Counted from the first letter of the stretch, positions 24,464 to 33,907 are shown. The stretch: DNA of 64,000 nt from Actinacidiphila oryziradicis (GCF_005047355.1 NZ_SUMC01000040.1:1-64000); one strand, 5' to 3'. The notes: a model not told the origin generated them from the letters alone. Numbers and translations: made by a program.

Positions 24464-25918
24464 TCATACCGCGACCTCCACCAGCTCGACGCCGAGCAGG
24501 TCCGCGGTGGCCCGCAGCTGCGGCACGAGATCGCCGACGCCCAGCGCCCAGTGGTGCGAGATACCCGTCGCGCTCCAGGCGTCGGTCCACTCGCCCGGGT
24601 CGCAGCCGAAGTCGACGCGTGAGGTGGTGTTACCGATCTCCAGCAGCGGCCCGGGGACGACCTCGCCCTTGGACGCCACGAACCGGAAGGCGCCGTCGCG
24701 CAGTTGGGCGATCCCGAACGTGGTGACCGGGCCGTGCGCCACGTCGAACTCGACGGACACGCCCCAGCCGCGCTTGCCGTGGTAGACACCCAGGCCGCGT
24801 AGCAGCGGCCGCTTCTGGCTGATCGCCAGGTGCGCCGGGCCGTCGTGGCCCATCTCCACGACGTTGTCACGGAAGTTGAGGGCCTGCAGTTCGGTGAACG
24901 AGCCGCCGCCGCCGAGCCGGTCGACGATCAGCATGGCCAGCGAGGTGCGCAGCTCGTACTCGCCGGTGGTGGGGATGCCCCGGGCGGTGAGCAGGGACGA
25001 ACCGAGGATCATGCCCGCGCCGAGGCGTTCGTGCTGCTCGCCCTCCAGGCCGCGGTGGTAGTAGGCGAGGCTGTCCAGCGAGAAGTCGGCGGCCAGCCGG
25101 TCGAGGCCGACCGACACCTTCGCGGCCCAGCGGAAGTCCTCCTCCTGGACGGTGGGGTCGAGCTCGAAGACCTCGCGGGCCAGCGCGATCCGCTCCTCGA
25201 CCTGGGCGTCGGTGACGGCGGCGACCCGTACCCGCAGGTCGTCGAACTCCAGGACCTCCATGTGGCCGCCGAAGTTGGCGGGGACCAGGGTGAGGTCGGT
25301 CGACACGTCGAGCATGCCGGGGTAAAGGTGCCCCATCAGGCCGTGCCGGCCGTGCCGCAGCGCGCCCCTGACCCCGGCTGCCTTGATCCAGCGGCCGATC
25401 CGGGTCCAGGCGCGTTCGTCCTCGACGTAACCCGACACCGAGCGGAAGTCGATCCCGCAGCGCAGGAACGTGTTGGCCATCTCCGGCAGCGGGCAGGCGC
25501 CGCAGTAGGCCAGCCACTGCCCGGTGTCGAAGGTGGCGTGGTCCATCACCTCGGTGGGCTGGAGGTTGATGAGCAGCACCGGCGCCCCGCTGCGCTGCGC
25601 GATGGGCACCAGCATCGAGGCGGTCATGTACGTGGTGAGGAATCCGACGATGATGTCGCAGCCGGCCACGCGCAGTTGCTCGGCGGCACGCGCGCCGTCC
25701 TCCGCGTCCGAGATGAACCCGACATCGACCACCTCGCAGCCGAGTGCCCGCATCCGTTCGGCCACCCGGTCGGCGGATCGTTGCAGCTGCGGCAGCAGGT
25801 CCGGGAACTGGGGCCAGTAGGCGCCGAGTCCACCGGAGACCAGACCCACCTTCGTCCGCCGGGCCGCAATGCGTTCCAGGCCGGGCGAGGGGGGAGAGGA
25901 GTCGAGTGTCGTGGTCAT
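24464..25918 (-). CDS. L-fucose/L-arabinose isomerase-family protein (COG2407-like)
   Basis: The start ATG at 25918 overlaps the stop of rhaM by one base (TGATG), which indicates translational coupling. The 484-residue product has the two-part architecture of COG2407: an N-terminal Rossmann-like region (VGLVSGGLGAYWPQFPDLL, DIIVGFLTTYMTASMLVP) and a C-terminal catalytic half with candidate metal ligands in TTGEYELRT and EMGHDGPAHLA. Family members isomerise fucose or arabinose or act on related sugars, and many are uncharacterised. The operon already has a rhamnose isomerase, so this enzyme may handle another deoxy sugar released with rhamnose or a side product. I cannot decide which. Confidence 0.8.
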   Translation of the reverse strand: MTTTLDSSPPSPGLERIAARRTKVGLVSGGLGAYWPQFPDLLPQLQRSADRVAERMRALGCEVVDVGFISDAEDGARAAEQLRVAGCDIIVGFLTTYMTASMLVPIAQRSGAPVLLINLQPTEVMDHATFDTGQWLAYCGACPLPEMANTFLRCGIDFRSVSGYVEDERAWTRIGRWIKAAGVRGALRHGRHGLMGHLYPGMLDVSTDLTLVPANFGGHMEVLEFDDLRVRVAAVTDAQVEERIALAREVFELDPTVQEEDFRWAAKVSVGLDRLAADFSLDSLAYYHRGLEGEQHERLGAGMILGSSLLTARGIPTTGEYELRTSLAMLIVDRLGGGGSFTELQALNFRDNVVEMGHDGPAHLAISQKRPLLRGLGVYHGKRGWGVSVEFDVAHGPVTTFGIAQLRDGAFRFVASKGEVVPGPLLEIGNTTSRVDFGCDPGEWTDAWSATGISHHWALGVGDLVPQLRATADLLGVELVEVAV

Positions 25919-26271
25919 CAGCGGGGTCCTTCTCCGAGTGCATGCAGTTGGTCGTCGAGGTTGAAGATCTGCTGGAGCAGCAGGAATCCCTCGTCCGGCG
26001 GTTGCCCGTCCAGACCGGTGAAGTAGCGGCTCATCTCGGCCTGCCAGCGGGCGTTCACCTCGGTGCGAGCCATCGCCGCCTGCGCGGCGGCCAGGTCGTC
26101 GGCCTCGACGTACCCGACGAGCAGTCCGTCGGGGCGGGCGAAGATCGAGTAGTTGTGCCAGCCTGCGGCGGCCAGCGCGCTCAGCATGTCCGGCCAGACG
26201 TGCGCGTGCCGCTCGCGGTACTCGTCCAGCAGCTCGGGCCTGACCTGTAGCAGGAAGCAGTAGCGGTTCAA
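25918..26271 (-). CDS. rhaM: L-rhamnose mutarotase
   Basis: This 117-residue protein of the RhaM/YiiL family interconverts alpha and beta anomers of L-rhamnose in the cytoplasm, supplying the anomer used by the isomerase. Family features are visible: YRERHAHVWPDM near the N-terminus, HNYSIFARPDGLLVGYVE in the middle, and the C-terminal RYFTGLDG. It is downstream of the sugar-binding protein gene (67 bases) and coupled to the fucose-isomerase-like gene. Confidence 0.93.
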   Translation of the reverse strand: MNRYCFLLQVRPELLDEYRERHAHVWPDMLSALAAAGWHNYSIFARPDGLLVGYVEADDLAAAQAAMARTEVNARWQAEMSRYFTGLDGQPPDEGFLLLQQIFNLDDQLHALGEGPR

Positions 26272-26338
26272 TCGAGCTCTCTTTGTGCTGTCGGTGCCGG
26301 GCCGGTCCCCCTGAGACCGGCCCAGGCACCGATCGACA

Positions 26339-27418
26339 TCAGAAGTTGAACTGGTCGATGTTCGACGAGTCGAACACGGTCGGCGGGCCGAGCACGACCG
26401 ACGGACCGACGCCGGGCGTCGGGCCGATCACCTTGAAGCTGCCGAGCGTGCCCGCCTTGAAGGAGGACCCGGTCTGCAGGCTGGCGCTGCCCGAGGACAG
26501 CGACGCGGCGGCGTAACCAGCCAGGTAACCCAGGTTGCTCGGGTTCCACAGCTCGAAGGACTTGACGGTGCCGTCCTTCACGTAGGACTTCATCTGCGAC
26601 GGCAGGCCGAGCCCGGTGAGCGTGACCTTGGAGGCCACGTCCTTGTGGGTGGACAGGTACTGCGCCGCGGTGGAGATGCCGACGGTGGTCGGCGAGATGA
26701 TGCCCTTGAGGTTCGGGTACGCGGAGAGCAGACCCTGCAGGACGGTCAGCGAGGTGGCCGGGTCGTCATTGCCGTACACGGTGCTGACGAGCTTCATGTT
26801 CGGGTACTTGGCCGCCAGCTGCTTCTTCATGTAGCCGATCCAGGCGTTCTGGTTGGTCGCGCTGGCGGCGGCCGACAGGATCGCGATCTGTCCGGTGCTG
26901 TTGATCTCCTTGGCCAGCAGGTCGACCTCGGAGGTGCCGACCGACGCCGTGTCCGCCTGGTTGATGAACAGGTGGCTCGGGCTGGTGCCGCAGGAGATGT
27001 CCGAGTCGAAGGCGACGATCTTGATGCCGGCCTGGGCCGCCTGGTTGAGCGAGGGGCACAGCGCGGACGGGTCGTTGCCCGCGATCACGATGGCGTTGGC
27101 GTGGGCCTGGATCGCGGCCTGGATCGACGGGATCTGGGCGGCCGCCGTGTCGGCGGTACCGCTGCTGATGACGACCTTGCCGCCGAGCTCCTTGAGGGCC
27201 TTCTGGCCGCCGACGTCCGCGAGGACCTCGTAGGGGTTCTGGGTGTCCTTAGGGATGAAGTAGACCGTCTGCCCCTTCTTGACGCCAGTCGCGGTGGGCG
27301 CACCCGTCGGGTCGGCCCCGGCGTTGGACGAGGAGCTGCAGGCCGCGAGGGTGAGGCCGGCCACGGTGAGTGCGAGGAGGGCGGTCGCTCTGCGGCGCAC
27401 CGTTCTGCTAATGGTCAC
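26339..27418 (-). CDS. rhaS: Rhamnose ABC importer, substrate-binding lipoprotein
   Basis: The start is a GTG at 27418 with a GAAAGAAAG purine run upstream. The product has 359 residues. A lipobox (LTLAACSS) near residue 26 anchors it outside the membrane. The mature protein is a periplasmic-binding type I fold of the ribose/rhamnose class (TVYFIPKDTQNPYEVL, AIVIAGNDPSAL, KIVAFDSDI, KGIISPTTVGI). It delivers L-rhamnose to the two permeases encoded just upstream. The specificity call rests on the surrounding rhamnose genes and the RhaS-like sequence. Confidence 0.9.
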   Translation of the reverse strand: MTISRTVRRRATALLALTVAGLTLAACSSSSNAGADPTGAPTATGVKKGQTVYFIPKDTQNPYEVLADVGGQKALKELGGKVVISSGTADTAAAQIPSIQAAIQAHANAIVIAGNDPSALCPSLNQAAQAGIKIVAFDSDISCGTSPSHLFINQADTASVGTSEVDLLAKEINSTGQIAILSAAASATNQNAWIGYMKKQLAAKYPNMKLVSTVYGNDDPATSLTVLQGLLSAYPNLKGIISPTTVGISTAAQYLSTHKDVASKVTLTGLGLPSQMKSYVKDGTVKSFELWNPSNLGYLAGYAAASLSSGSASLQTGSSFKAGTLGSFKVIGPTPGVGPSVVLGPPTVFDSSNIDQFNF

Positions 27419-27476
27419 GTGACTTTCTTTCTTGAGTGAGTGGATGGGAACAGGAGCGATCGGGGCTGGCCGGTCT

Positions 27477-28517
27477 TCACCGTGCGCGCTGGGCGCGGGC
27501 CCTGATCCTGCGGACTGCTTCGCCGCTGTTGGGTACAACGACGCTGATCAGCAGCAGTACGCCGGTGACGATGTTCTGGACTTCCGGCTGAACGCCCATC
27601 TGCGTCAGGGCCTGCTGCAGGCAGCCCACGATGATGACAGCGAGCACGACCCCGATGACGGTGCCCCGGCCGCCGAAGATCGAGACGCCGCCGAGCAGCA
27701 CGATGGCCACCACGGTGAGTTCGAGTCCGGTGCCGGCGTCGTAGCTGACCGAGGAGTTCTTGAGGGTGAAGAGGATGCCGGCAAAGGCGCAGAAGATGCC
27801 GGAGACGACGTACAGCCCGAACTTGATCCGGTTGACCCGGACGCCGGAGAAGTGTGCCGCCTCGGGCTGCAGGCCGATCGCCACGATGGAACGTCCCAGC
27901 GGGGTCGCGTGCAGCACGACGCCGAAGATGACGGCCAGGATCAGGAAGATCAGCCCCGACCAGGCTATTTCGGTGCCCCCGACCGGCATCACGCCGATCT
28001 TGGTGAGCGACGTCGGGAAGCCGGTGATGGTCCGCGGCGCGAGGATGATCTCGGAGATGCCGCGGAACAGGGTCAGCGTGCCGATGGTCACCGCGATCGA
28101 TGGCAGTCCCACCTTGGAGATGAGCAGGCCGTTGAGCGCGCCGCCGGCCGCACCGACGACCAAGGCCGCGGCCATCGCCGCCCAGATCGACCAGCCGTCG
28201 CTGAACAGCGAGCCCATCACGGTGCCGGACAGGCCGAGCATGGAGGCGACCGACAGGTCGATCTCGCCGGTCATCACGATCAGCGTCATGGGGAGCGCCA
28301 TGATGGCGATCTCGCCCATGTTCAGACCGATGTAGAAGAAGTTCGTGCTGTTGAGGAAGTTCGCCGACTGTTCGGAGCCGAAGATCAGCACCGCGATCAG
28401 GACGAACACCAGCGCGCTCTCCCAGCGCACCAGCTCGCGCCACATGGGCTGCTTGCTGCCGTCGGTGCCGCGGTAGGACGTGGGAGCCGACGGCTTCGTG
28501 GTGATATCAGGTGTCAC
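27477..28517 (-). CDS. rhaQ: Rhamnose ABC importer permease 2
   Basis: This 346-residue membrane protein of the BPD transporter 2 (ribose-type) family has eight to ten hydrophobic segments. Typical motifs are MTGEIDLSVASMLGLSG and VVAIVLLGGVSIFGGRGT. The ATG at 28517 overlaps the end of permease 1 by 11 bases, so the two are co-translated and likely form the heterodimeric channel. Confidence 0.92.
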   Translation of the reverse strand: MTPDITTKPSAPTSYRGTDGSKQPMWRELVRWESALVFVLIAVLIFGSEQSANFLNSTNFFYIGLNMGEIAIMALPMTLIVMTGEIDLSVASMLGLSGTVMGSLFSDGWSIWAAMAAALVVGAAGGALNGLLISKVGLPSIAVTIGTLTLFRGISEIILAPRTITGFPTSLTKIGVMPVGGTEIAWSGLIFLILAVIFGVVLHATPLGRSIVAIGLQPEAAHFSGVRVNRIKFGLYVVSGIFCAFAGILFTLKNSSVSYDAGTGLELTVVAIVLLGGVSIFGGRGTVIGVVLAVIIVGCLQQALTQMGVQPEVQNIVTGVLLLISVVVPNSGEAVRRIRARAQRAR

Positions 28518-29541
28518 GGTGGGCTCCCTGTGCGGACTGCAGGCTTCGTGCGACCCGCAGGCTCAGCCAGCGGTCGAAGGCGATGGCTGCCAGCAGCAGC
28601 CCGCCGGCGATCGCCTCATTCCAGAAGGACGAGATCTTGGTGGCGACCAGCGCCTGGTTGATCGTGTTCAGCAGCAGGGCGCCGAGGGCGGCGCCGAGCA
28701 CGCTGCCGCTGCCGCCGAAGATCGCGACGCCGCCGACGACCACCGCCGAGACGACGGTCAGCTCGTAGCCGTTGCCGCCGGTGACGTCGATCTGCGCGTG
28801 CAGCGCCAGGAACAGCGCCCCGGCGAAGCCGGCCAGCGAACCGCTGATCAGGAACGCGGTGAACACCCGTCGCCCGGTGGGGATGCCCGCCAGCGCGGCG
28901 GCCTCCGGGTTCGAGCCGATCGCGTAGAGGTCGCGGCTGGCCCGGAAGGAGCGCATCGCGTAACCCACGATCGCCACGACGACCGCCACGATGATGGCGA
29001 GCCACGGCACCCCGAGGATGGTCATGTACCCGATCTCGGTGAAGGACTTGGGGATCGCCGCCGGGTCGATGGTCTTGCCGTCGACGATCACACCGTCGAT
29101 GCCGCGCACGATGTAGAGCATCGCGAGCGTCACCACCAGGCTGGGTACCCGGGTGACGGTGGTGATCAGCCCGTTCACCGAACCGATCAGGGCGCCGATC
29201 GCGATGCCGAGCAGGAAGCCCAGCGGGACCGGGAAGCCGGGGTTGTGCTTGAACACGTCGCCGACGATGTACGCGGACAGTCCGACGACCGAGCCGACCG
29301 ACAGGTCGACGTTGCGGGTGACGATGACCAGCGTCTCGCCGACTCCGAGGAGCGCGATCAGGGAAGCGCCAGTGAGCAGTTGCTCGATGCTGTGCGCATT
29401 GGCGAAGGCGTGGTTGTTGAGCGTCGTGGCGACGAACACCAGGATGATCGCGACGCCGATGCCCAGTTCCCGGGCCCGCAGCAGCGATCCGCCACGGGCG
29501 GCGCGCTCGGTCACGGGGGGCGGTGTGGCCAGTGCGGTCAT
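28507..29541 (-). CDS. rhaP: Rhamnose ABC importer permease 1
   Basis: The start ATG at 29541 lies in an ATGA overlap with the ATPase stop. The 344-residue polytopic protein carries the same family motifs (VTRNVDLSVGSVVGLSAY, VSAVVVGGVAIFGGSGS). It is the partner of the permease encoded next in the operon. Confidence 0.92.
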   Translation of the reverse strand: MTALATPPPVTERAARGGSLLRARELGIGVAIILVFVATTLNNHAFANAHSIEQLLTGASLIALLGVGETLVIVTRNVDLSVGSVVGLSAYIVGDVFKHNPGFPVPLGFLLGIAIGALIGSVNGLITTVTRVPSLVVTLAMLYIVRGIDGVIVDGKTIDPAAIPKSFTEIGYMTILGVPWLAIIVAVVVAIVGYAMRSFRASRDLYAIGSNPEAAALAGIPTGRRVFTAFLISGSLAGFAGALFLALHAQIDVTGGNGYELTVVSAVVVGGVAIFGGSGSVLGAALGALLLNTINQALVATKISSFWNEAIAGGLLLAAIAFDRWLSLRVARSLQSAQGAHRDT

Positions 29542-31055
29542 GACGCCACCGCCGTGAGACCGGTGGCGGCACGCATGATCGAGTCCTCGTCGGCCTCGGC
29601 CCGGCTCAGTTCGGCGGTGATCCGGCCCTCGTGCAGTACCAGCACGCGGTCGGCCATGCCGAGGACTTCCGGCAGTTCGGACGAAATCATCAAGACGGCC
29701 ATTCCGTCGGCGACGAGCCCGTCGAGGATGCGGTGCACCTCGGCTTTGGTGCCGACGTCGATCCCCCGGGTCGGCTCGTCGATGATCAGCAGGGAGGGGC
29801 TCCGGGCGAGCCATTTGCCCAGCACGACCTTCTGCTGGTTGCCGCCGGAGAGGGTGGAGACCGGGTTCTTCATCCGGCCGAACTTCAGCTGGAGACGGTC
29901 CGCCCAGGTCGAGGCGAGTTCCCGTTCCGCTCCGCGCCGGATCAGCCCGTACTTGCGCAGCCGTACCAGGGAGGCGAGGGCGACGTTCTGGTCGATGCCC
30001 ATGTCCATCACCAGGCCCTGCTGGCGGCGGTCCTCCGGGACCAGGGCCACCCCGCCGGCCATGGCGCCGGCCGGGTCCCCGTTGGGGAGTTCGTTGCCGT
30101 CCACCCGGACCGTTCCGGACGTCCACTTGTCGATGCCGAAGATGGCGCGCGCGACCTCACTGCGTCCCGCGCCGACCAGACCGGCCAGGCTGACGATCTC
30201 GCCCTTGCGCACGGTGAAGCTGATGTCGTGGAAGACGCCCTGACGGGTGAGCTTCTCGACCTCCAGCACGACCTCGCCGGGGCTGGTCTCCGTCTTGGGG
30301 AACAGCGCTTCCAGGTCGCGGCCGACCATCGACCGGATGATGGTGTCGACCGTGACGTCCTCGATCGGCGCGGTGCTCACGAACCGCCCATCGCGCATGA
30401 TCGTGACGCGCTGGCAGCTGGCGAACACCTCTTCCAGCCGGTGCGAGATGAACAGCACCGCGGCACCCTGGCTGCGCAGGGTGCGCATCACCTCGAAGAG
30501 CCGTTCCACCTCGACGGAGGTGAGCGCGGCGGTCGGCTCGTCCATCACCAGCACCTTGGCGTCCAGCGACAGCGCCTTGGCGATCTCCACGATCTGCTGG
30601 TCGGCGACCGACAGGCCGCGGGCCTGGCGCTCGGGGTCTAGCTGGACCCCGAGGCGGCCGAAGACTTCGGCTGCCGCCCTGTTCATGGCGGGGCGATCGA
30701 TACGGCGGCCCGCCCGGCGGGGCTGGCGGCCCATGAAGATGTTCTCCGCGACGCTGAGGTCGGGGAACAGCGTCGGCTCCTGGTAAATGATCGACACACC
30801 CGCGGCCCGGGACGCGGCCGGCCCGGACAGGACGACCGGTTGTCCGTCGATCAGCAGCTGACCGCCGTCGGGCTGGTGCACTCCGGCAAGGATCTTCACG
30901 AGAGTCGACTTACCCGCGCCGTTCTCGCCCAGCAGGGCATGCGACTCACCCGGGTAAAGGGTGACCGACCCGTCCTCCAGTGCGCGGACCGCACCGAAGC
31001 GCTTGGTCGCCTTCTCGAGTACGAGCAGCGGGTCTTTGTCAATGGGATCGTTCAT
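29538..31055 (-). CDS. rhaT: Rhamnose ABC importer, duplicated ATP-binding subunit
   Basis: The start ATG at 31055 has GAGGA upstream. The 505-residue product contains two ABC domains. The first has Walker A LLGENGAGKSTLVK near residue 40, signature LSVADQQIVEIAKAL and Walker B LVMDEPTAAL. The second has a degenerate Walker A (GLVGAGRSEVARAI) but an intact signature LSGGNQQKVVLGKWL and IIDEPTRGID. This layout is standard for ribose/rhamnose-class importers. It is the first gene of an eight-gene leftward operon. The symbol follows the Rhizobium usage and is not the E. coli RhaT symporter. Confidence 0.92.
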   Translation of the reverse strand: MNDPIDKDPLLVLEKATKRFGAVRALEDGSVTLYPGESHALLGENGAGKSTLVKILAGVHQPDGGQLLIDGQPVVLSGPAASRAAGVSIIYQEPTLFPDLSVAENIFMGRQPRRAGRRIDRPAMNRAAAEVFGRLGVQLDPERQARGLSVADQQIVEIAKALSLDAKVLVMDEPTAALTSVEVERLFEVMRTLRSQGAAVLFISHRLEEVFASCQRVTIMRDGRFVSTAPIEDVTVDTIIRSMVGRDLEALFPKTETSPGEVVLEVEKLTRQGVFHDISFTVRKGEIVSLAGLVGAGRSEVARAIFGIDKWTSGTVRVDGNELPNGDPAGAMAGGVALVPEDRRQQGLVMDMGIDQNVALASLVRLRKYGLIRRGAERELASTWADRLQLKFGRMKNPVSTLSGGNQQKVVLGKWLARSPSLLIIDEPTRGIDVGTKAEVHRILDGLVADGMAVLMISSELPEVLGMADRVLVLHEGRITAELSRAEADEDSIMRAATGLTAVAS

Positions 31056-31976
31056 CGTGCTAGGTCCTCGCCTCGGTGTGAAGCCTTTCCGCGGTGGGCT
31101 CGCAACTCGTGCCCACTCCCCCTCCATGGAGTCGTCCGGAACTCGTAGTGACGTCCGTCTGGACGATCAGGGCTCTTACCAATTTCTCGACTCTTCCGTG
31201 ATGTGGCGCCAGGACCGAGTGGGGCCTGACCGCTGTTTGCGCCGACCCCGCGGTACGCGCTGGTCCTCCCGGCCCGTGGGCCGGCGTCCGCCCCGCCGGT
31301 CCGGTCCAGACGTTTCAGCCGTCCCATTGCAGTACACCCGTAGGCTCTGCCGGCCCCTCGACCAGGCCGCCGGCGCCGGTCGGGCGCATCCACCGCGGCC
31401 CGGGGCTCCGCGCCGTCAGAGCCAGCTGGCTGAGCACTGCGATGAACAGGTGCCGCCGGGGTCCCCTCGTGCTGAGTGAGACATTAACCCTCCCAACTGA
31501 ATCGTTTCATCAGGCCGATCGAAGACTATGTCCTGCATCGTGCGGGCGTCTAGAGTCCGACCCGAAAAATCTACCTGTGCGTAGTCGAAATGAGCGGCCC
31601 GGCGGTATCGGCCGATGCCGCCCGAAGGCGCTCGGATCGCGGCCGTTGAGGGGTCCTGCGGCGCCGGCGTGTGGTGCCGTGGACACGGACGGACCACACG
31701 CTCAGCGCGACAGACACCATGCCGGGAGACAGTCGCTCTCGATCGAGCACACGGACGGTTGCGTTTGCCGTCCCCGACAGGCCAGGGACGTCGCGATACC
31801 GCACCCACGGTCTCCCCCAGCCGCGTTCCTGCGGCCGCAGGGAAGCTGGCGTTCTACGCGGCACGGCCCCTTCGAGTGTCGATCATGGGCGGATCTTCCC
31901 GGAGCCAAGGCCTGCCGGGAGCGGCCCAAGCGCTCGCCGGGGTTCCGGCCGCCCACCCCCGCTCCGCGAAGCCCCC
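31056..31976. other. Leader and promoter region of the rhamnose import operon
   Basis: No convincing gene is seen in this 0.9-kb stretch. It holds a perfect operator at 31498-31509 and a half-site ACGTTTCA at 31310-31317. The distance from the perfect operator to the ATPase start is 443 bases, so either the leader is long or the promoter is closer and the operator acts at a distance. Confidence 0.5.
31498..31509 (-). promoter_or_regulatory. Perfect operator TGAATCGTTTCA upstream of the import operon
   Basis: This matches TGAAWCGWTTCA at every position and is a quasi-palindrome with a central CG, as LacI-family operators usually are. It sits between the intact lacI gene and the ABC importer operon, both on the minus strand. 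Confidence 0.72.
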
Positions 31977-32996
31977 TCAGCGCGCGCGCAAGCTGGAGCT
32001 GCGGACGACGAGTTCGGGCTGGAGGACGACCTGGCGGTGTTCGTGCTCCTCGGCGTTGGGGCCGGTCTCGTCCACCAGCATTTCGGCGGCCAGGCGGCCC
32101 ATCGCGACGGCCGGCTGCCGGACGGACGTCAGCGGTACGGCGGCGGCCGCGGCGAACTCGATGTCGTCGTAGCCGACGATCGCCATCTCGTCGGGGACGC
32201 TGATCCGGGCCGCGAACATCGACTGGAGGACGCCGAGCGCCAGGAGGTCGTTGGCGCAGAAGACGGCGCTGGGCCGGGGGGACAGTCCGAGGAGGCGTGA
32301 TCCGGCGTCGCGTCCGGCGGCGACGTCCAGGCGCTCGGTGGACACGTCGATCAGCGCCTCGGGCGGGAGCCCCGCCTCGGCCAGCACGGACAGCGCACCG
32401 GCCCGGCGGTCGCGGACCTGCGGCACGTCGGACGGCCCGCCGACGTAGACGATCACGCGATGGCCGGCCGCGATGAGATGCTGCGCCGCGAGCCGTCCGC
32501 CGACCACGTCGTCCACCGAGACCGAGCACCCCATAGTGTCCCCGGCGACGCGGTCCACCAGGACGAAGGGAATGTTCTGGCTGCGCAGCCCGTCGAGGCT
32601 GCGACCGGTCGGATCGGCGGGGGTGACCAGCACCCCGCGAACGCGGTGTTCGGCGAAGAGCGAGAGGTAGTCGATCTCCTCCCGCACGCTCTGCGCGCTA
32701 TTGCACACCATCACCCGGAGACCGGTCTGCCGGGCGGTGCGTTCCGCCCCGCTCGCGACGGCGACGAAGAAGGGGTTGCCCATGTCCAGCACGAGCAGGG
32801 CCATGATCCGGCTGGCGCCCGCTCTCAACTGCCGGGCGGATTCGCTGCGGACGTATCCGAGTCTGGTGATCACCGACTGGACGCGCGTCCTGGTCTCTTC
32901 CGCCACCATTTCGGGCCGGTTGATCACGTTGGACACGGTTCCCACCGAGACACCGGCCTGACGCGCTACGTCTTTGATCCCAACCATGGACTCCAT
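31977..32996 (-). CDS. LacI-family regulator, probable rhamnose-responsive repressor
   Basis: The chosen start is ATG 32996 with GGACGGAG just upstream (another ATG lies at 32987). The 339-residue protein has an N-terminal helix-turn-helix (GIKDVARQAGVSVGTVSNV), a hinge near residue 50, and a type I periplasmic-binding effector domain (MGNPFFVAVASGAER, GVLVTPADPTGRSLDGL, AIVGYDDIEFAAAAAVPLTSVRQP). It closely matches the frameshifted paralogue at 22042-23072. Its position between the two rhamnose operons and the many LacI-type palindromes nearby suggest that it represses them and is released by rhamnose or a catabolite. That is inference. Confidence 0.88.
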   Translation of the reverse strand: MESMVGIKDVARQAGVSVGTVSNVINRPEMVAEETRTRVQSVITRLGYVRSESARQLRAGASRIMALLVLDMGNPFFVAVASGAERTARQTGLRVMVCNSAQSVREEIDYLSLFAEHRVRGVLVTPADPTGRSLDGLRSQNIPFVLVDRVAGDTMGCSVSVDDVVGGRLAAQHLIAAGHRVIVYVGGPSDVPQVRDRRAGALSVLAEAGLPPEALIDVSTERLDVAAGRDAGSRLLGLSPRPSAVFCANDLLALGVLQSMFAARISVPDEMAIVGYDDIEFAAAAAVPLTSVRQPAVAMGRLAAEMLVDETGPNAEEHEHRQVVLQPELVVRSSSLRAR

Positions 32997-33153
32997 GCTC
33001 CGTCCCACCTACCGCAGCCAAGGTGCATCGTGCTCGGGCCGATGCTCTATTGAGCTGTGGTCAGGACCCTGCTTGAACCTATTCAATCACACGGGGGCAA
33101 CCAAGCGACGCCGAAGGCCCCAATACCCATAGGCAGGCGGATTTTCCGGTGAA

Positions 33154-33165
33154 TGAATCGCTTCA
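33154..33165 (-). promoter_or_regulatory. Operator TGAATCGCTTCA upstream of the intact lacI gene
   Basis: One mismatch from the consensus, 158 bases upstream of the regulator start. A two-mismatch site lies closer, at 33074-33085. This suggests autoregulation. Confidence 0.6.
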
Positions 33166-33432
33166 GAAAGGGCGCAGGCCAAGCGTCTCGGCCATCCCGG
33201 CGCGGACATCATCAGAGGGGAAGAGTATGCGGTTACCCCGAAGGAATCCATAAGAACGCACACCCCGCGCCCGGCTTGGGGAAATACCCGGGCGCCGCCG
33301 ACCGCAGCCCTCCAGCGACCGGCGCCCGCCCCGCATATCGCCCCCAACTCACTTGACCACCGGACCCGTTCCCGTCCGACCGAGTCGCGACTCCACTCGC
33401 AACGTCTCCGCGCGCGCCACCATTCATAGCGG

Positions 33433-33444
33433 TGAAATGTTTCA
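33433..33444. promoter_or_regulatory. Operator TGAAATGTTTCA in the middle of the divergent region
   Basis: One mismatch from the consensus. Both half-sites TGAA and TTCA are intact and the central C is replaced by T. Confidence 0.55.
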
Positions 33445-33578
33445 ATCACGTTGCCGCCACGCAAGCCCCGCCAGAACAAGCTCTGCCGCACCTCAGGAGC
33501 GGGAACCACCCCCGATCTCGCCCTCAAAATCCCGCCACAGCAACCCGGAAGCCACCGCCGAGCAGCACCGATGCCGTA

Positions 33579-33590
33579 TGACACGATTCA
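33579..33590 (+). promoter_or_regulatory. Operator TGACACGATTCA in the divergent region
   Basis: One mismatch from the consensus, in the left half. It lies 318 bases before rhaI copy 2. Confidence 0.52.
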
Positions 33591-33884
33591 ATAACGGCCC
33601 GACATCGGATGGGCCACCACACGGCCGGACCGCTAGCATCGGCAGCGCTCGGGTCACTGCAGCCCCGCTGGCCCAACGCCCCTTCGGAGCTCGGCCGCCC
33701 GGTCCGAAGAGCACTCCAGAGCGGGCGTGACGAAGTCCGGGGAGCGGGCTCGCACCGCCCGGCACGGGCGGTGGCAGTACGCCCCGGGAGCCATCCCGCA
33801 CGCTTCTGGGCGCATCTGAACCATTTCATCACTCCAGGAATCATTGACAGAAGCCATCCGCGGCATTACGGTTAGGCCGGTTAA

Positions 33885-33896
33885 TGAAACGATTCA
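33885..33896 (+). promoter_or_regulatory. Perfect operator TGAAACGATTCA at the rhaI copy 2 start
   Basis: This is an exact match to TGAAWCGWTTCA (the reverse complement of the site at 31498). It ends 11 bases before the ATG at 33908, so bound repressor would block the transcript start or early elongation. A two-mismatch site lies at 33818-33829. Confidence 0.72.
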
Positions 33897-33907
33897 CAGA
33901 GGTTGTC

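Larger units (their letters stand above)
33009..33907. other. Large divergent control region with six operator-like sites
   Basis: I see no supportable gene in these 0.9 kb. Operator-like sites occur at 33074-33085 (TGAACCTATTCA), 33154-33165 (TGAATCGCTTCA), 33433-33444 (TGAAATGTTTCA), 33579-33590 (TGACACGATTCA), 33818-33829 (TGAACCATTTCA) and 33885-33896 (TGAAACGATTCA). Multiple spaced sites would permit looping by tetrameric LacI-type repressors. Confidence 0.6.

Noticed and set aside
33087..33584. A 165-codon minus-strand frame in the divergent control region
   Set aside because: No ribosome site or domain, and it overlaps three operator-like sites.
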